A stretch of 55,658 nt of DNA, from contig CALDZJ010000045.1 in the NCBI GenBank assembly GCA_937944055.1, positions 1 through 55,658 of the forward strand, given 5' to 3'. Below are positions 34,259 to 43,147 of this stretch, piece after piece (the stretch's first letter is position 1; each line of letters begins with the position of its first letter). The translations under genes and the position numbers were made by a program. This stretch comes from an uncultured Verrucomicrobiales bacterium. GTDB taxonomy: Bacteria; Verrucomicrobiota; Verrucomicrobiia; Verrucomicrobiales; Akkermansiaceae. The notes beneath the pieces were generated by a model. It was given only the letters and a program-made list of their open reading frames with translations, searched no databases and was not told the origin of the DNA.

Positions 34259-35504
34259 CCTGAATCAGCCAACCCGTAGAGACAAGCTCCACAATTTCTA
34301 ACTGATCTTGGGAACGGGCCCCTTCCGGAAATCTGACTCTAATCATGTAGGTAGCGATATCATCATTCCTTAACTTCCGTTCTAGCTCTCTATTTTGAAT
34401 TGAGCCCCGTCTCGCATAAGCTGAAAAAGAATACTCGCTATCTTTGATTTCTAACTGATAGCAGACCCATTCCTTTTCATCAGAGAAGTCGTAATTGTAA
34501 TAGTTCCCCTTTGAAATCAGCACTCTTAATAAAAAAGGGTCTGTCGGTTTTAAGCGTCTCATCTCCTCTGGGCGATAATCGCAGTAGCCGACCCAGCTTT
34601 CCCAATCCACCTTGTAGTAATCTTCCCCCTCTTCTTCAAAACGCTCGACCGTAATCGGATAATTCAGAAACTGCCCCGTCTGCACCGTCGCGATCATAAA
34701 GGGTCTGCGAAAAGTCACGGAGGATCGGTTGATCAGGTTCAGCCCCTCGGGCTCGAGCTCTTCCCCCTGATAATATCTCAGCATCATCGGCCTCACCCTT
34801 TCAGGATCACGCACCCACTTGACTCGTTCACTCAAGGTGGATGAATCTAAAAACTCACGTAACACGAGTTCGATTTTAGCAATGTCAAATTCCTCATGTC
34901 CATCGACTGATTCAATCGCCGAATCAACCCCGTTTTCATCCCGATAGCGGCTCTCGGAGTCGAACTCCAGAATCGCATCCAGCTCCGCCTGCGCAGCGAC
35001 ATCCCCCAGCACCGTTTTACCGCCCTCTTTCTCAGCGATTTCACTATTTTTCACATAGAAAATCCCACCAGCAATCATCAAAAATGCGCACATCACCCCA
35101 CCCCAAAGAACGAAGGAGGAAGGACCACTTTCCTTCTCCTCTTCCACGCTCTCCTCCCAATCAATCTGATTCACTCCCCCGACATAGAGACGCTTGCGGT
35201 TTTGATAGGCTTCCTCCTGCTCTGCTAGCTCCTCCTCACTCATCTGCTTTGCCTCCGAGATCTTCTCAAGGAGGACAGAAGTCGTTTCTTCTACCTGCTC
35301 TTCAGAGGGAGTCTCGCCCAGCGTCGAGCTCTTGATAGGAAGCCCTTCTGCCTCCCTCGTTTCCTCAGGAACCCGAATCACCGATTGGCAGGTGGGACAG
35401 TGCCCAGCAGAACCAATTTGCTCTTTTTTTAGCCGGAATAGGCCAAAGCACAGGGGGCACTGGTAGGGAACCCAACGATTCTTAGTAGATCCTACACTCA
35501 TCAC
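34248..35504 (-). CDS. Zinc-ribbon, single-pass membrane protein
   Basis: 418 residues. At the N-terminus YQCPLCFGLFRLKKEQIGSA and HCPTCQSVIRVP give two CxxC pairs, a small zinc ribbon of the MJ0042-like kind. An acidic linker of about 80 residues follows, then one membrane helix at about 131-150 (SSFVLWGGVMCAFLMIAGGI), and about 265 residues in the periplasm with no known domain. Such layouts in PVC bacteria link a cytoplasmic zinc ribbon to an outside domain. Start overlaps the preceding PBP stop by 4 bases (ATGA). Function unknown. Confidence 0.75.
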   Translation of the reverse strand: MMSVGSTKNRWVPYQCPLCFGLFRLKKEQIGSAGHCPTCQSVIRVPEETREAEGLPIKSSTLGETPSEEQVEETTSVLLEKISEAKQMSEEELAEQEEAYQNRKRLYVGGVNQIDWEESVEEEKESGPSSFVLWGGVMCAFLMIAGGIFYVKNSEIAEKEGGKTVLGDVAAQAELDAILEFDSESRYRDENGVDSAIESVDGHEEFDIAKIELVLREFLDSSTLSERVKWVRDPERVRPMMLRYYQGEELEPEGLNLINRSSVTFRRPFMIATVQTGQFLNYPITVERFEEEGEDYYKVDWESWVGYCDYRPEEMRRLKPTDPFLLRVLISKGNYYNYDFSDEKEWVCYQLEIKDSEYSFSAYARRGSIQNRELERKLRNDDIATYMIRVRFPEGARSQDQLEIVELVSTGWLIQDGE

Positions 35505-38002
35505 TCTGATTCTGCAGCGGCGGCGGCCTGACTCGGTCGCGGCAGATCAAAGCGCGGAGGCCTAGGTAATTTTAAGAGAGCTTCTCGCTCACCACTCACT
35601 CGATCCTCCACAATGATGGCACTCTCATACTGCCAAGCCTGCGCGTCAGCATCCTTAATCCCCAAGGTTGGGGTCTCACTATTGTAAGGATCGAAGCCGA
35701 GAAGCAGTGGTGCTTTTGCCTTAATCGGAATCGCATTGATCGTTTCATTCGTGGGCCCTTGCTCAACGAAAGCCTGAATATCGATCCCACCACCGTGCAC
35801 TGCACAGATTCCCATCTCCTCTCCCTTTCTGAGAAATTCAGAATAGCTCGTAGAGCGGAAACTTAGCTCACCGGTCTCCGGATTCTCCACTGATTCATTA
35901 CAGTAGCGAGTCGGTCTCATGCCCGAGACTCGACAAACCGCCACCTTCTCGACCGAGTTTGGAGGTGAAATTTCACTCCCAGCAAAGGACGGTTGAGAAG
36001 CGTTCATCACCTCTTGCCAGATTGGGAAAGCGACATCTTTTGCGAATGCTGACTTATGGATCGCCTTGCGCCCCCCGTCATAAAAGCCCACCCACACAGC
36101 GCAAGTGATCCGGCTATTATAGCCAGCCATCCACGCATCAGAAAAACCATAAGGAGTCCCTGACTTACCGCCCCCCAGCAGGAGACTCGGATTGAGGTCC
36201 TTTGAAACATTCTTCAAATTTCCCGTTCTCATGACATCATTCAAGACACTGTGAACTTGGAAGGCCGTGGCATCAGAGCAAGCCTCACGCGTAACCGGAG
36301 CGAGACTATCGCTTTTTAAAGGGTAAACGATCTTCCCCTCGATATCGCGAATCTCCCGAATGTAACGCTTAGCGGCGATCCGGCTCCCCCCGCGAGGAAA
36401 GGCCGAATAAGCTGAAACCACCTCATTCATGCTCACTTTATCAAAGCCCACCAAAGTCCGGTTCAGCACCTTGTCAGTCGGCAGATCAAAGCCAAAGCTC
36501 TCACCTGTTTTTACCACGTTTTTGACTCCCACCTGTTGGCCCAACTCTACCGTGGCGGCAATTTTAGAAACCCCCAAAGCGCGCCGCGAGGTGATCTCCC
36601 CCTCATATTCAGGATCCATAATCTCCATGCCCCACTCCCCGACGACTCCCTCCAAATCCCCGCCGACTTGTAACTTCCGCACATCCATCTGTTCGTCGAC
36701 CACCAAGGTCGCTGGATGCCGCCCATTCTCGAAGGCTGAAGCATAAACGAAGGGGAAAAAACCCGTCCCTAGCGGGCGGCGACCACTCACGATAAAATCA
36801 TACTGAGAGTGCGCATAGTCACGGCCACCGACGTGCGCGATGACCTCGCCAGATTCATGATCCATCATCAGGATCGCGCCCTGTAAATACTTCAGCCGCC
36901 CCTGCGAGCGCTCATAGTCACCATGCTTCGCGTGAGTGTATCCTGGCGTATTCTCCACCTCATCTAAGTGCCGTGCTAAGGCATCCTCCGCAGTGCGCTG
37001 AACTCTCGCATTAATGGTCGTGCGGATGGTATATCCGCCCCGCGATAGCGCCTCCTCTCCCACCAAATCCCGCGCCTGCTTCGCGACCAACTCGTAGAGG
37101 TATGACTTCCCTCGGCGGATCGGCACCGGGTTTACCACCACGGGCTTAGAAATCATCTGATCCCGTTCCTCATTCGTGATCATTTGCTCTAAAGCCATCC
37201 GGCGCAGCACGTGGTCACGGTTCGTCTTATTCTCATCGAGATTTCTCAGCGGTGAGATCCGGGTCGGGTTTTTTAAACAAGCCACGATCGAGGCACACTC
37301 GGAAATCGAGAGATCCTTCGGCTCCTTTCCAAAATATCCCAGAGCGGCAGACCTCACTCCATAGTAACCTGAGCCGAACGGCACCAAATTCAGATACATT
37401 TCGAGGATCTTAGCCTTCACAGCCTTCTTTCCCGCGGCCTCATCACCCGGGAAATCTAAACGCATCTGCTCTAGAAAATGCTCCTCGATCCTCAGCGCCA
37501 CGAAGGCCTCGATGATCTTTCGCTCGTAGCCTGACCAATCATTCCGGCGCTCCTCCCCTAAGAGGTCAAAGGACTTACGCGCGAGCTGCATTGTGATCGT
37601 TCCTGCTCCCTGCGTCACACTCCCGCTCTTCACATTCAGATATGCGGCACGCGCCACCCCAGTCCAATCAACCCCATTATGTTCATAAAATCGCTGATCC
37701 TCCTGCGCCAAGACCGCATTCACAAAAACAGGCGGGATATCCTTCAAGGGGATTGAAAAGCGGTTTTCCACAAACATCGTCCCCAGCTCATGCCCAGAGC
37801 GATCGTGGATGAAACTCATTTCCTCCTTCTCGCCCACGCGCTCCATCTCATAATCATTCGCAATATCCCGATACGGATCCAGCTTGGCATTTCCGATAAT
37901 CGCCACTAGCACCAGCAAGACCAAGCAGATCAGGGAAAAGATCCAAAATCCCCTTCGCTTAAAAAACCAAGGCCTTATCTTCTTGTTCTCTCGTCCAATC
38001 AT
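35501..38002 (-). CDS. Class A penicillin-binding protein with a degenerate transpeptidase domain
   Basis: 833 residues. Membrane anchor at about 18-42. The glycosyltransferase (GT51) domain is intact: AQEDQRFYEHNGVDWTGVAR has the catalytic Glu, GAGTITMQLARKSF and RKIIEAFVALRIEE follow, and ILEMYLNLVPFGSGYYGV closes it. In the transpeptidase domain the SxxK box is replaced: GTGFFPF has Thr413 at the nucleophile place and Phe416 instead of Lys. The SxN motif reads S479-K-I. Only the KSGTPYG motif (Lys613) is normal. So it should polymerise glycan strands but probably cannot cross-link peptides, nor bind penicillin covalently. It starts a three-gene operon, head to head with a methyltransferase gene. 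Confidence 0.9.
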   Translation of the reverse strand: MIGRENKKIRPWFFKRRGFWIFSLICLVLLVLVAIIGNAKLDPYRDIANDYEMERVGEKEEMSFIHDRSGHELGTMFVENRFSIPLKDIPPVFVNAVLAQEDQRFYEHNGVDWTGVARAAYLNVKSGSVTQGAGTITMQLARKSFDLLGEERRNDWSGYERKIIEAFVALRIEEHFLEQMRLDFPGDEAAGKKAVKAKILEMYLNLVPFGSGYYGVRSAALGYFGKEPKDLSISECASIVACLKNPTRISPLRNLDENKTNRDHVLRRMALEQMITNEERDQMISKPVVVNPVPIRRGKSYLYELVAKQARDLVGEEALSRGGYTIRTTINARVQRTAEDALARHLDEVENTPGYTHAKHGDYERSQGRLKYLQGAILMMDHESGEVIAHVGGRDYAHSQYDFIVSGRRPLGTGFFPFVYASAFENGRHPATLVVDEQMDVRKLQVGGDLEGVVGEWGMEIMDPEYEGEITSRRALGVSKIAATVELGQQVGVKNVVKTGESFGFDLPTDKVLNRTLVGFDKVSMNEVVSAYSAFPRGGSRIAAKRYIREIRDIEGKIVYPLKSDSLAPVTREACSDATAFQVHSVLNDVMRTGNLKNVSKDLNPSLLLGGGKSGTPYGFSDAWMAGYNSRITCAVWVGFYDGGRKAIHKSAFAKDVAFPIWQEVMNASQPSFAGSEISPPNSVEKVAVCRVSGMRPTRYCNESVENPETGELSFRSTSYSEFLRKGEEMGICAVHGGGIDIQAFVEQGPTNETINAIPIKAKAPLLLGFDPYNSETPTLGIKDADAQAWQYESAIIVEDRVSGEREALLKLPRPPRFDLPRPSQAAAAAESE

Positions 38003-38096
38003 GATGTCTCAAAAACCAGCTGATTTATCCGGCCTTCAACAAGCGTTTTCATACCCTCGATTTTCCTCGGAAGCAACTCCCGACTTAGAGGCCCTC

Positions 38097-39146
38097 ATGA
38101 TCTCTGAGATCAAAAAATCTGGCCCCATTCCCTTCTCAGATTATATGGCCCGCTGCCTCTACCACCCAGAGCTAGGATACTACGCCCGCCCCGAGGCTGT
38201 CACGGTCTCCAAAGAGGGCGATTTTATCACCAGCGTTTCAGTCGGACCCCTCTTCGGGAAACTTCTCGCCCTTCGCCTTCACCGTTTCTGGCTCGCTAAT
38301 GGCAGCCCACCTTCCTTTTCCATTCTCGAACTCGGCGCGCACGATGGCTCACTCGCCTGCGATCTTCTCGCCGCCGCCTCTCAAATCGATCCCGCTTTCT
38401 CAAAGGCCCTCTCCTACCTCATCAGCGAGCCCCTTCCCTCCCGCCGCGCCCTACTCCAGTCCACCCTCAGCGATAAAGCACGCATCATCAGCCACCCAGC
38501 TGAAGCCCGCTACGACATCGGAGCCCTCGTCGCAAATGAAGTTCTCGATGCCCTCCCCGTCCCTCTCTTGCTATTCTCACAGCAACAATGGCATGAAGTC
38601 CTCGTCACCGTCACCGATGGCAAACTTGACTGGGACAGCCGCCCCACAAATCCCAGCAGCGCTGGCCTCCCTGACCTCACCCTCTCCCAAGACTACCCAG
38701 AAGGATACCTCACCGAGGGGCCTCCCGCCCTGCACCACTTCCTTAGCCCGCTCAGCGAGTGCTTTGAAAAAGCCCTCTTTCTCTGGGTCGATTACGGGCT
38801 CGATGCGGCATCCCTCTACCATCCCGCCCGCAGTGCAGGCACCCTGCGCTGCTTCCACAAGCACCGCTCAAACGTCCACCCTCTCGATCGACCCGGCGAG
38901 CAAGACCTCACGGCCGATGTCAACTTCAGCGCCGTCGAGCAAGCTGCCTCCCAGCTCGGACTCCAAGCCCATCCCATTCTCAACCAGAGCCGCTACCTCA
39001 CCCACTGCGCGAAGGACTGGCTCCTCAGCCAGCCCTCCCCAAAAGAAATTAGCCAATTCCAAACCCTCACCCACCCCTCACAATTCGGGAACCGCTTCTA
39101 CGCCCTCGAGCTTACCAAAGGCGAAGTCCTCCGCGCCTTCCCTTAA
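38097..39146 (+). CDS. MidA/NDUFAF7-like SAM-dependent methyltransferase
   Basis: 349 residues from the ATG at 38097, which has AGAGG five bases upstream and where family similarity begins (ISEIKKSGPIPFSDYMARCL). In-frame ATGs at 38001 and 38004 would add 32 residues and make the start overlap that of the divergent PBP gene. Motifs: LYHPELGYYARPEA, GDFITSVSVGPLFGKLLA, the SAM-binding ILELGAHDGSLACDLL, VANEVLDALPV and LWVDYGLDAAS. NDUFAF7 methylates an arginine of complex I subunit NDUFS2; bacterial members are less studied. No nuo genes are here. Confidence 0.88.
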   Translation: MISEIKKSGPIPFSDYMARCLYHPELGYYARPEAVTVSKEGDFITSVSVGPLFGKLLALRLHRFWLANGSPPSFSILELGAHDGSLACDLLAAASQIDPAFSKALSYLISEPLPSRRALLQSTLSDKARIISHPAEARYDIGALVANEVLDALPVPLLLFSQQQWHEVLVTVTDGKLDWDSRPTNPSSAGLPDLTLSQDYPEGYLTEGPPALHHFLSPLSECFEKALFLWVDYGLDAASLYHPARSAGTLRCFHKHRSNVHPLDRPGEQDLTADVNFSAVEQAASQLGLQAHPILNQSRYLTHCAKDWLLSQPSPKEISQFQTLTHPSQFGNRFYALELTKGEVLRAFP

Positions 39147-39153
39147 CGGAACT

Positions 39154-39183
39154 GAACGCAGGCGGGGGGAACGCAGGCGGGGG
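39154..39183 (+). repeat. 15-bp tandem duplication after the methyltransferase gene
   Basis: GAACGCAGGCGGGGG occurs twice in a row, beginning 8 bases after the stop codon. Confidence 0.9.
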
Positions 39184-39310
39184 CAAGATCAGAGACAGCG
39201 TCCCCCCCAAAGAAAAACACCGCACATAAAACGCAGCACTTTAGAAAAAACCCGCGATCCTAAATTTAGAATCCCGGGTTCTGAAATCACTCGCGCCGCA
39301 ATTGGACCTG

Positions 39311-40993
39311 CTAATTCACGCCCAAATTCACCTCCAAGCCGGGCAGGGCATTTTTCAACTCATCTGCCCCCTCAGCGGTCACATCGGTCCGCCCAAGAAA
39401 GATTTTTTTCAAATTCCCCAGCGGCTTTAACTTCATCAAGCCAGCATCGGTGACCCGCGTATCGAAGAGGTTCAGAAACTCTAGCTGCTCTAAATTCGCC
39501 ACCGCATCTAGCACCGCATCACCCAGCTCAGTCTCCTTAAGATCTAGCTTCAGCAAGTTGGGCATTTTTGAAAGCTGCTCGATCACTTCCGCCTCACTCA
39601 CGGCGGCTCCAGCAAGATCTAGCGAGGTCAAAGCAGCCGCCACAGGCGATAATTTTCCCAAAATTTCATCATCCAGTTTTTCCCGCAAGCTCACCGCCGT
39701 GAAGGCGAGATCACTGGATTCCTCTGAGACATAATCGATCGCAACTTGGAACTTCTCATCTTCCTTCAGACTGTTCAGAGAAGCCTCCACTGCCTCACGC
39801 TTCGCCGTTTCCTCCGCTTCCGCGCGGGCTTTCTCCGCCGCTCCCTTCTCCTCCATCGCCTTTCGCTCATCTGGGCTGATCAGCTTAGCAGCCGCATCGA
39901 GGATATTTTGAGGGGCTCCCATCTCAGCGAGCGTCTGGTCTTCCAGCGTCTCACTGGCCGGAATGTTCTTCACCCACCAAGTCAGCAGCTCGATCTCATG
40001 GGCCTCCATCTGCTTCTTCTTAGATGGTGGCATGTGCATATCGTCATCCATCGGAAGATTCATCACCTCAATCATGTAGCTCTTCTCAGGATCACCCGGC
40101 ACGAGGGTCCGGTATTCATCACCATCTTGGCTATCTCCTCCGATCAAGAGGTTCTCATAAGTGTCCATGTAGAGCCCGCCCTTGCTCTTGCCCGCCTCCT
40201 CCGAGTGACAGTAAAGGCACTTCGTATCCATAATCGGGAGCATCACTTCCGCGAAAGCGAGGCGATCTTTCGGTAACTTCACCGCCCCATCATCTGCCTC
40301 CTCTTTTTGCTCGATTTTTTTATCTTTCTCCTTCTCGGTCTCCTTAGGCTTTAAAATATCGAGCCCCTTCAGAGTATTTAAGACCGGATCCGTCTTGTGA
40401 ACTTTCACCCCACCGAGGTGCGCACCATAACCCATCACACCAGCCGCCCCGAAGAGCAGGAGGCCATAAATCGGACCGCGCGCGCCACTGCGATTCCCCC
40501 AAATCTTCGCCAGCAAGGCCAAACCTAAAATCGCCACAAAGATAATGCCCAACCACATATGCTGGAACCACGCATCATCCCAACTCTCGGCCTTCATTCC
40601 GCCGATCTTCAAATCTACAAAACCCGTCACACAGGCAAAAGCTCCCGTAATAAATCCTAAAAACAAGCCCACCCCAGTCATCGGGCGATAACGCCCAAAG
40701 GACATCCAGCGGCACATCTCCATCACCATCGTTAAGAAGACAATCCCGATCGGTAAGTGCAATATCACCGGATGATACTCACCAATATTCTCCGTCCACC
40801 ACTCCGGCGCCTCAAGCAAACCCGCCAAAGGCTCACGATCACCAAAAAATGGCATTAAAACCAAGCCGAGACTCACCGACAGGACAAATATGCTTAGGAA
40901 AATCGGGCCGACGATTCCTGGCTTCTCAGCGAGTTGCTCCTCCGCAACTTGATTTGCAACGTCTTCAGGGTGAATTTGAGTGCTTTCTTCCAT
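39311..40993 (-). CDS. DUF2231 membrane protein fused to planctomycete-type cytochrome c and leucine-rich repeats
   Basis: 560 residues from the ATG at 40993 (an earlier ATG at 41047 is less likely). Order: membrane helix (about 30-50); DUF2231 four-helix bundle with EYHPVILHLPIGIVFL, whose His is a likely heme or metal ligand; an acidic/Lys linker; a PSCyt1 cytochrome c domain with heme site CLYCH and distal Met region MNLPMDDDMHMPP; a charged Ala/Glu coiled stretch; and a C-terminal set of leucine-rich repeats (LLKLDLKETELGDAVLDAV, LEFLNLFDTRVTDAGL). This resembles the planctomycete/verrucomicrobial c-type cytochrome family. It is a membrane-bound electron carrier or sensor of unknown partner. 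Confidence 0.85.
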   Translation of the reverse strand: MEESTQIHPEDVANQVAEEQLAEKPGIVGPIFLSIFVLSVSLGLVLMPFFGDREPLAGLLEAPEWWTENIGEYHPVILHLPIGIVFLTMVMEMCRWMSFGRYRPMTGVGLFLGFITGAFACVTGFVDLKIGGMKAESWDDAWFQHMWLGIIFVAILGLALLAKIWGNRSGARGPIYGLLLFGAAGVMGYGAHLGGVKVHKTDPVLNTLKGLDILKPKETEKEKDKKIEQKEEADDGAVKLPKDRLAFAEVMLPIMDTKCLYCHSEEAGKSKGGLYMDTYENLLIGGDSQDGDEYRTLVPGDPEKSYMIEVMNLPMDDDMHMPPSKKKQMEAHEIELLTWWVKNIPASETLEDQTLAEMGAPQNILDAAAKLISPDERKAMEEKGAAEKARAEAEETAKREAVEASLNSLKEDEKFQVAIDYVSEESSDLAFTAVSLREKLDDEILGKLSPVAAALTSLDLAGAAVSEAEVIEQLSKMPNLLKLDLKETELGDAVLDAVANLEQLEFLNLFDTRVTDAGLMKLKPLGNLKKIFLGRTDVTAEGADELKNALPGLEVNLGVN

Positions 40994-41155
40994 AAGTAAG
41001 GTTGGTCGATAATTTACGAGGGGGACCGTCCCAGTCTTTCGATTCACCCTCTTTTATCAACTCTAAACCTAGCTTAAATGATCCACAACTTCCCCAGCTA
41101 GCTCCCGCAGTCAAAAAACCTTGGATTCCCACCCCAGCTCAGATCATCCTCCGGC

Positions 41156-41695
41156 ATGGGCGACATCCCTCCATTCTTCCACTCACTTGAGCATGATAAG
41201 CCCTTCAGCTCTTGCCTCACTTGCGAGCTAGCGTTCCAAGAAATCGACAGCCCCTACACCATCACCAAGGTCTTCAAAGGCCCCGAATGCGTCTTTGAAT
41301 ACGCGATGTGCCTCCCCTGCCGACAAAAAATGGCCGAGAGCTTTTCAAAGGAATCCCGCCAACGCATCACAGCATTTTTTGAAAACAGCGAGGCCCTCTC
41401 AACTCGCTCGCAAGAACTCGCAGACTCAGAGGACCATCATGAATGGACCAAGCACTGCGCCACCTGCCGCACCCCTTTGGCTGAAATCATCGACTACTCC
41501 GTCGCCTGCATGGGATTCGGCCCTGACATGGTTTACAACCCCTTCCCCATGATGATCTGCTCAAACTGCGAGGAAAAAGTCCAAGAACGCCTCTCAAAGT
41601 CGACCCGTGATCAGTGGGATAAATTCATCTTCGATCGCTTCGAGGGCCCCCCTGCCGATGCTCTAAAGCCCGATGGCGTGCCCATCCTCGTCTAA
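41156..41695 (+). CDS. Soluble protein with two CxxC-pair modules
   Basis: 179 residues. Two similar modules: SSCLTCELAF ... CLPCRQKM in the first half and KHCATCRTPL ... ICSNCEEKV in the second, each followed by a helix ending with Ser-rich charged text (SKESRQRITAFFEN and SKSTRDQWDKFIFD). The equal order and the 100-residue spacing suggest an internal duplication giving two zinc sites. No membrane segment. It lies divergently from the cytochrome fusion and 41 bases before der. Function unknown; a metal or nucleic acid-binding role is possible. Confidence 0.7.
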   Translation: MGDIPPFFHSLEHDKPFSSCLTCELAFQEIDSPYTITKVFKGPECVFEYAMCLPCRQKMAESFSKESRQRITAFFENSEALSTRSQELADSEDHHEWTKHCATCRTPLAEIIDYSVACMGFGPDMVYNPFPMMICSNCEEKVQERLSKSTRDQWDKFIFDRFEGPPADALKPDGVPILV

Positions 41696-41736
41696 ACCTT
41701 GCTTTTGCCCGCTTCTCGCCTAAGCCTCACCCCGCC

Positions 41737-43131
41737 ATGCCCACCAGTCCATTTCAGGTCGCTATTGTCGGTCGCCCCAATGTCGGGAAATCCGCCCTCT
41801 TTAACCGTCTGGCCGGGCGACGTATCGCCATCGTCCTAGATCAGCCAGGGGTCACGCGGGACCGCATCGCCGCCCCCTGCTCTCTCACTGAGACGCCCTG
41901 TGAATTGATCGATACGGGAGGAATTTGCGCTTTTGATAAAGACGGCTTCTCCGATCAAGTCACCTATGAGGCCCGCATCGCGATGGACTCCGCCGACCTC
42001 ATCGTCTTCGTGGTCGATGCTCGCGCAGGCATTAACCCGATCGATGAGGAAGTCGCCCAGCTCCTCCGCAAATCAAACCCCAATGTCATCCTTGTCATGA
42101 ACAAGGCTGACAGCGCCGACCATGACAACACCGCCTCGGACTTCTCCCGCCTCGGCTTCGGTAACGGCATGCCCACCTCCGCCGAACACGGACGCGGCAT
42201 CCAAGATCTCCTCGACCGGATCGATGACGAGCTCTCGAAACTCGAAGCCAAGGAACAGGCTGAAATCGATGAAGACGAACTCAAAGACGGCCTCAAGATC
42301 GCAGTCGTCGGGAAACCAAATGCCGGAAAATCCTCCCTCATCAATGCCATCTTAAAAGACGAACGCACCATGGTCTCCGAAATTGCCGGCACCACTCGCG
42401 ATGCGGTCGATATCCCCTACATCTGGGGAGATGAACGGCACAACCTCATCGACACCGCAGGCCTGCGCAAGCGCTCCAGCATGGAAGACTCCATCGAGGT
42501 CTTCTCCGCGATGCGCAGCGAGCGCTCCATCCGCCGCGCCGACATCTGCCTCCTCGTCGTCGACCTCGCCGCCGGAGTGGCCGCGCAGGATCGTAAAATT
42601 GCCCGCATGATTCAGGATGAGAAAAAACCCTGCCTCATCATCGCCAACAAGTTCGACCTCTTCCACCCCGAGGGCCAAAAATCCGCCCGACTAGAAGCCG
42701 CAGAAGAGCACCTCCGCAAGGAACTCTTCTTCCTCAACTACGCCCCCTTCGTCTGCGTCTCCGCCATGAAAGGCCACGCCATCCAGCACGTCTTTAAAAC
42801 CATCAGCCGCATCCGCGACAACGCGCAAGAAGTCATCGGCACCGGCCCCCTCAACCGCCTCCTTCAAAACGCCTTCGCCAAAACCCCACCGCCCGAGCAC
42901 AAGCGTCATAAAAAACGCCTGAAGCTCTTCTACGGCACCACCGCCGTGAACGACCGCTACCAAGCGATCCCCGTTCCCGAGTATGTCCTCTTCGTCAATG
43001 ATAAGCACCTCATCGTCGAGTCCTACCAAAACTACCTTGTCAACCAGATCCAAGACAAACACCCCACCGATGGCCTCCCCATCCCCATCTCCTTCCGCTC
43101 ACGCAGTAAAAAAGACCGCTTAAATCGCTAG
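41737..43131 (+). CDS. der: GTPase Der (EngA), ribosome assembly
   Basis: 464 residues with two tandem GTPase domains. First: VGRPNVGKSALFNRL (G1), GVTRD, DTGG, NKAD; second: VGKPNAGKSSLINAIL, AGTTRD, DTAG, NKFD; then the KH-like C-terminal domain ending with VPISFRSRSKK-like text. Der is essential and acts late in 50S subunit maturation. The spacing to the next gene (16 bases) suggests a der-HD-helicase transcription unit. Confidence 0.97.
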   Translation: MPTSPFQVAIVGRPNVGKSALFNRLAGRRIAIVLDQPGVTRDRIAAPCSLTETPCELIDTGGICAFDKDGFSDQVTYEARIAMDSADLIVFVVDARAGINPIDEEVAQLLRKSNPNVILVMNKADSADHDNTASDFSRLGFGNGMPTSAEHGRGIQDLLDRIDDELSKLEAKEQAEIDEDELKDGLKIAVVGKPNAGKSSLINAILKDERTMVSEIAGTTRDAVDIPYIWGDERHNLIDTAGLRKRSSMEDSIEVFSAMRSERSIRRADICLLVVDLAAGVAAQDRKIARMIQDEKKPCLIIANKFDLFHPEGQKSARLEAAEEHLRKELFFLNYAPFVCVSAMKGHAIQHVFKTISRIRDNAQEVIGTGPLNRLLQNAFAKTPPPEHKRHKKRLKLFYGTTAVNDRYQAIPVPEYVLFVNDKHLIVESYQNYLVNQIQDKHPTDGLPIPISFRSRSKKDRLNR

Positions 43132-43147
43132 CCCATCCTGCGCGCCT

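Noticed and set aside
38299-39453. 384-codon frame in another phase of the methyltransferase gene
   Set aside because: Low-complexity Ser/Pro/Thr product; the methyltransferase frame has all family motifs.
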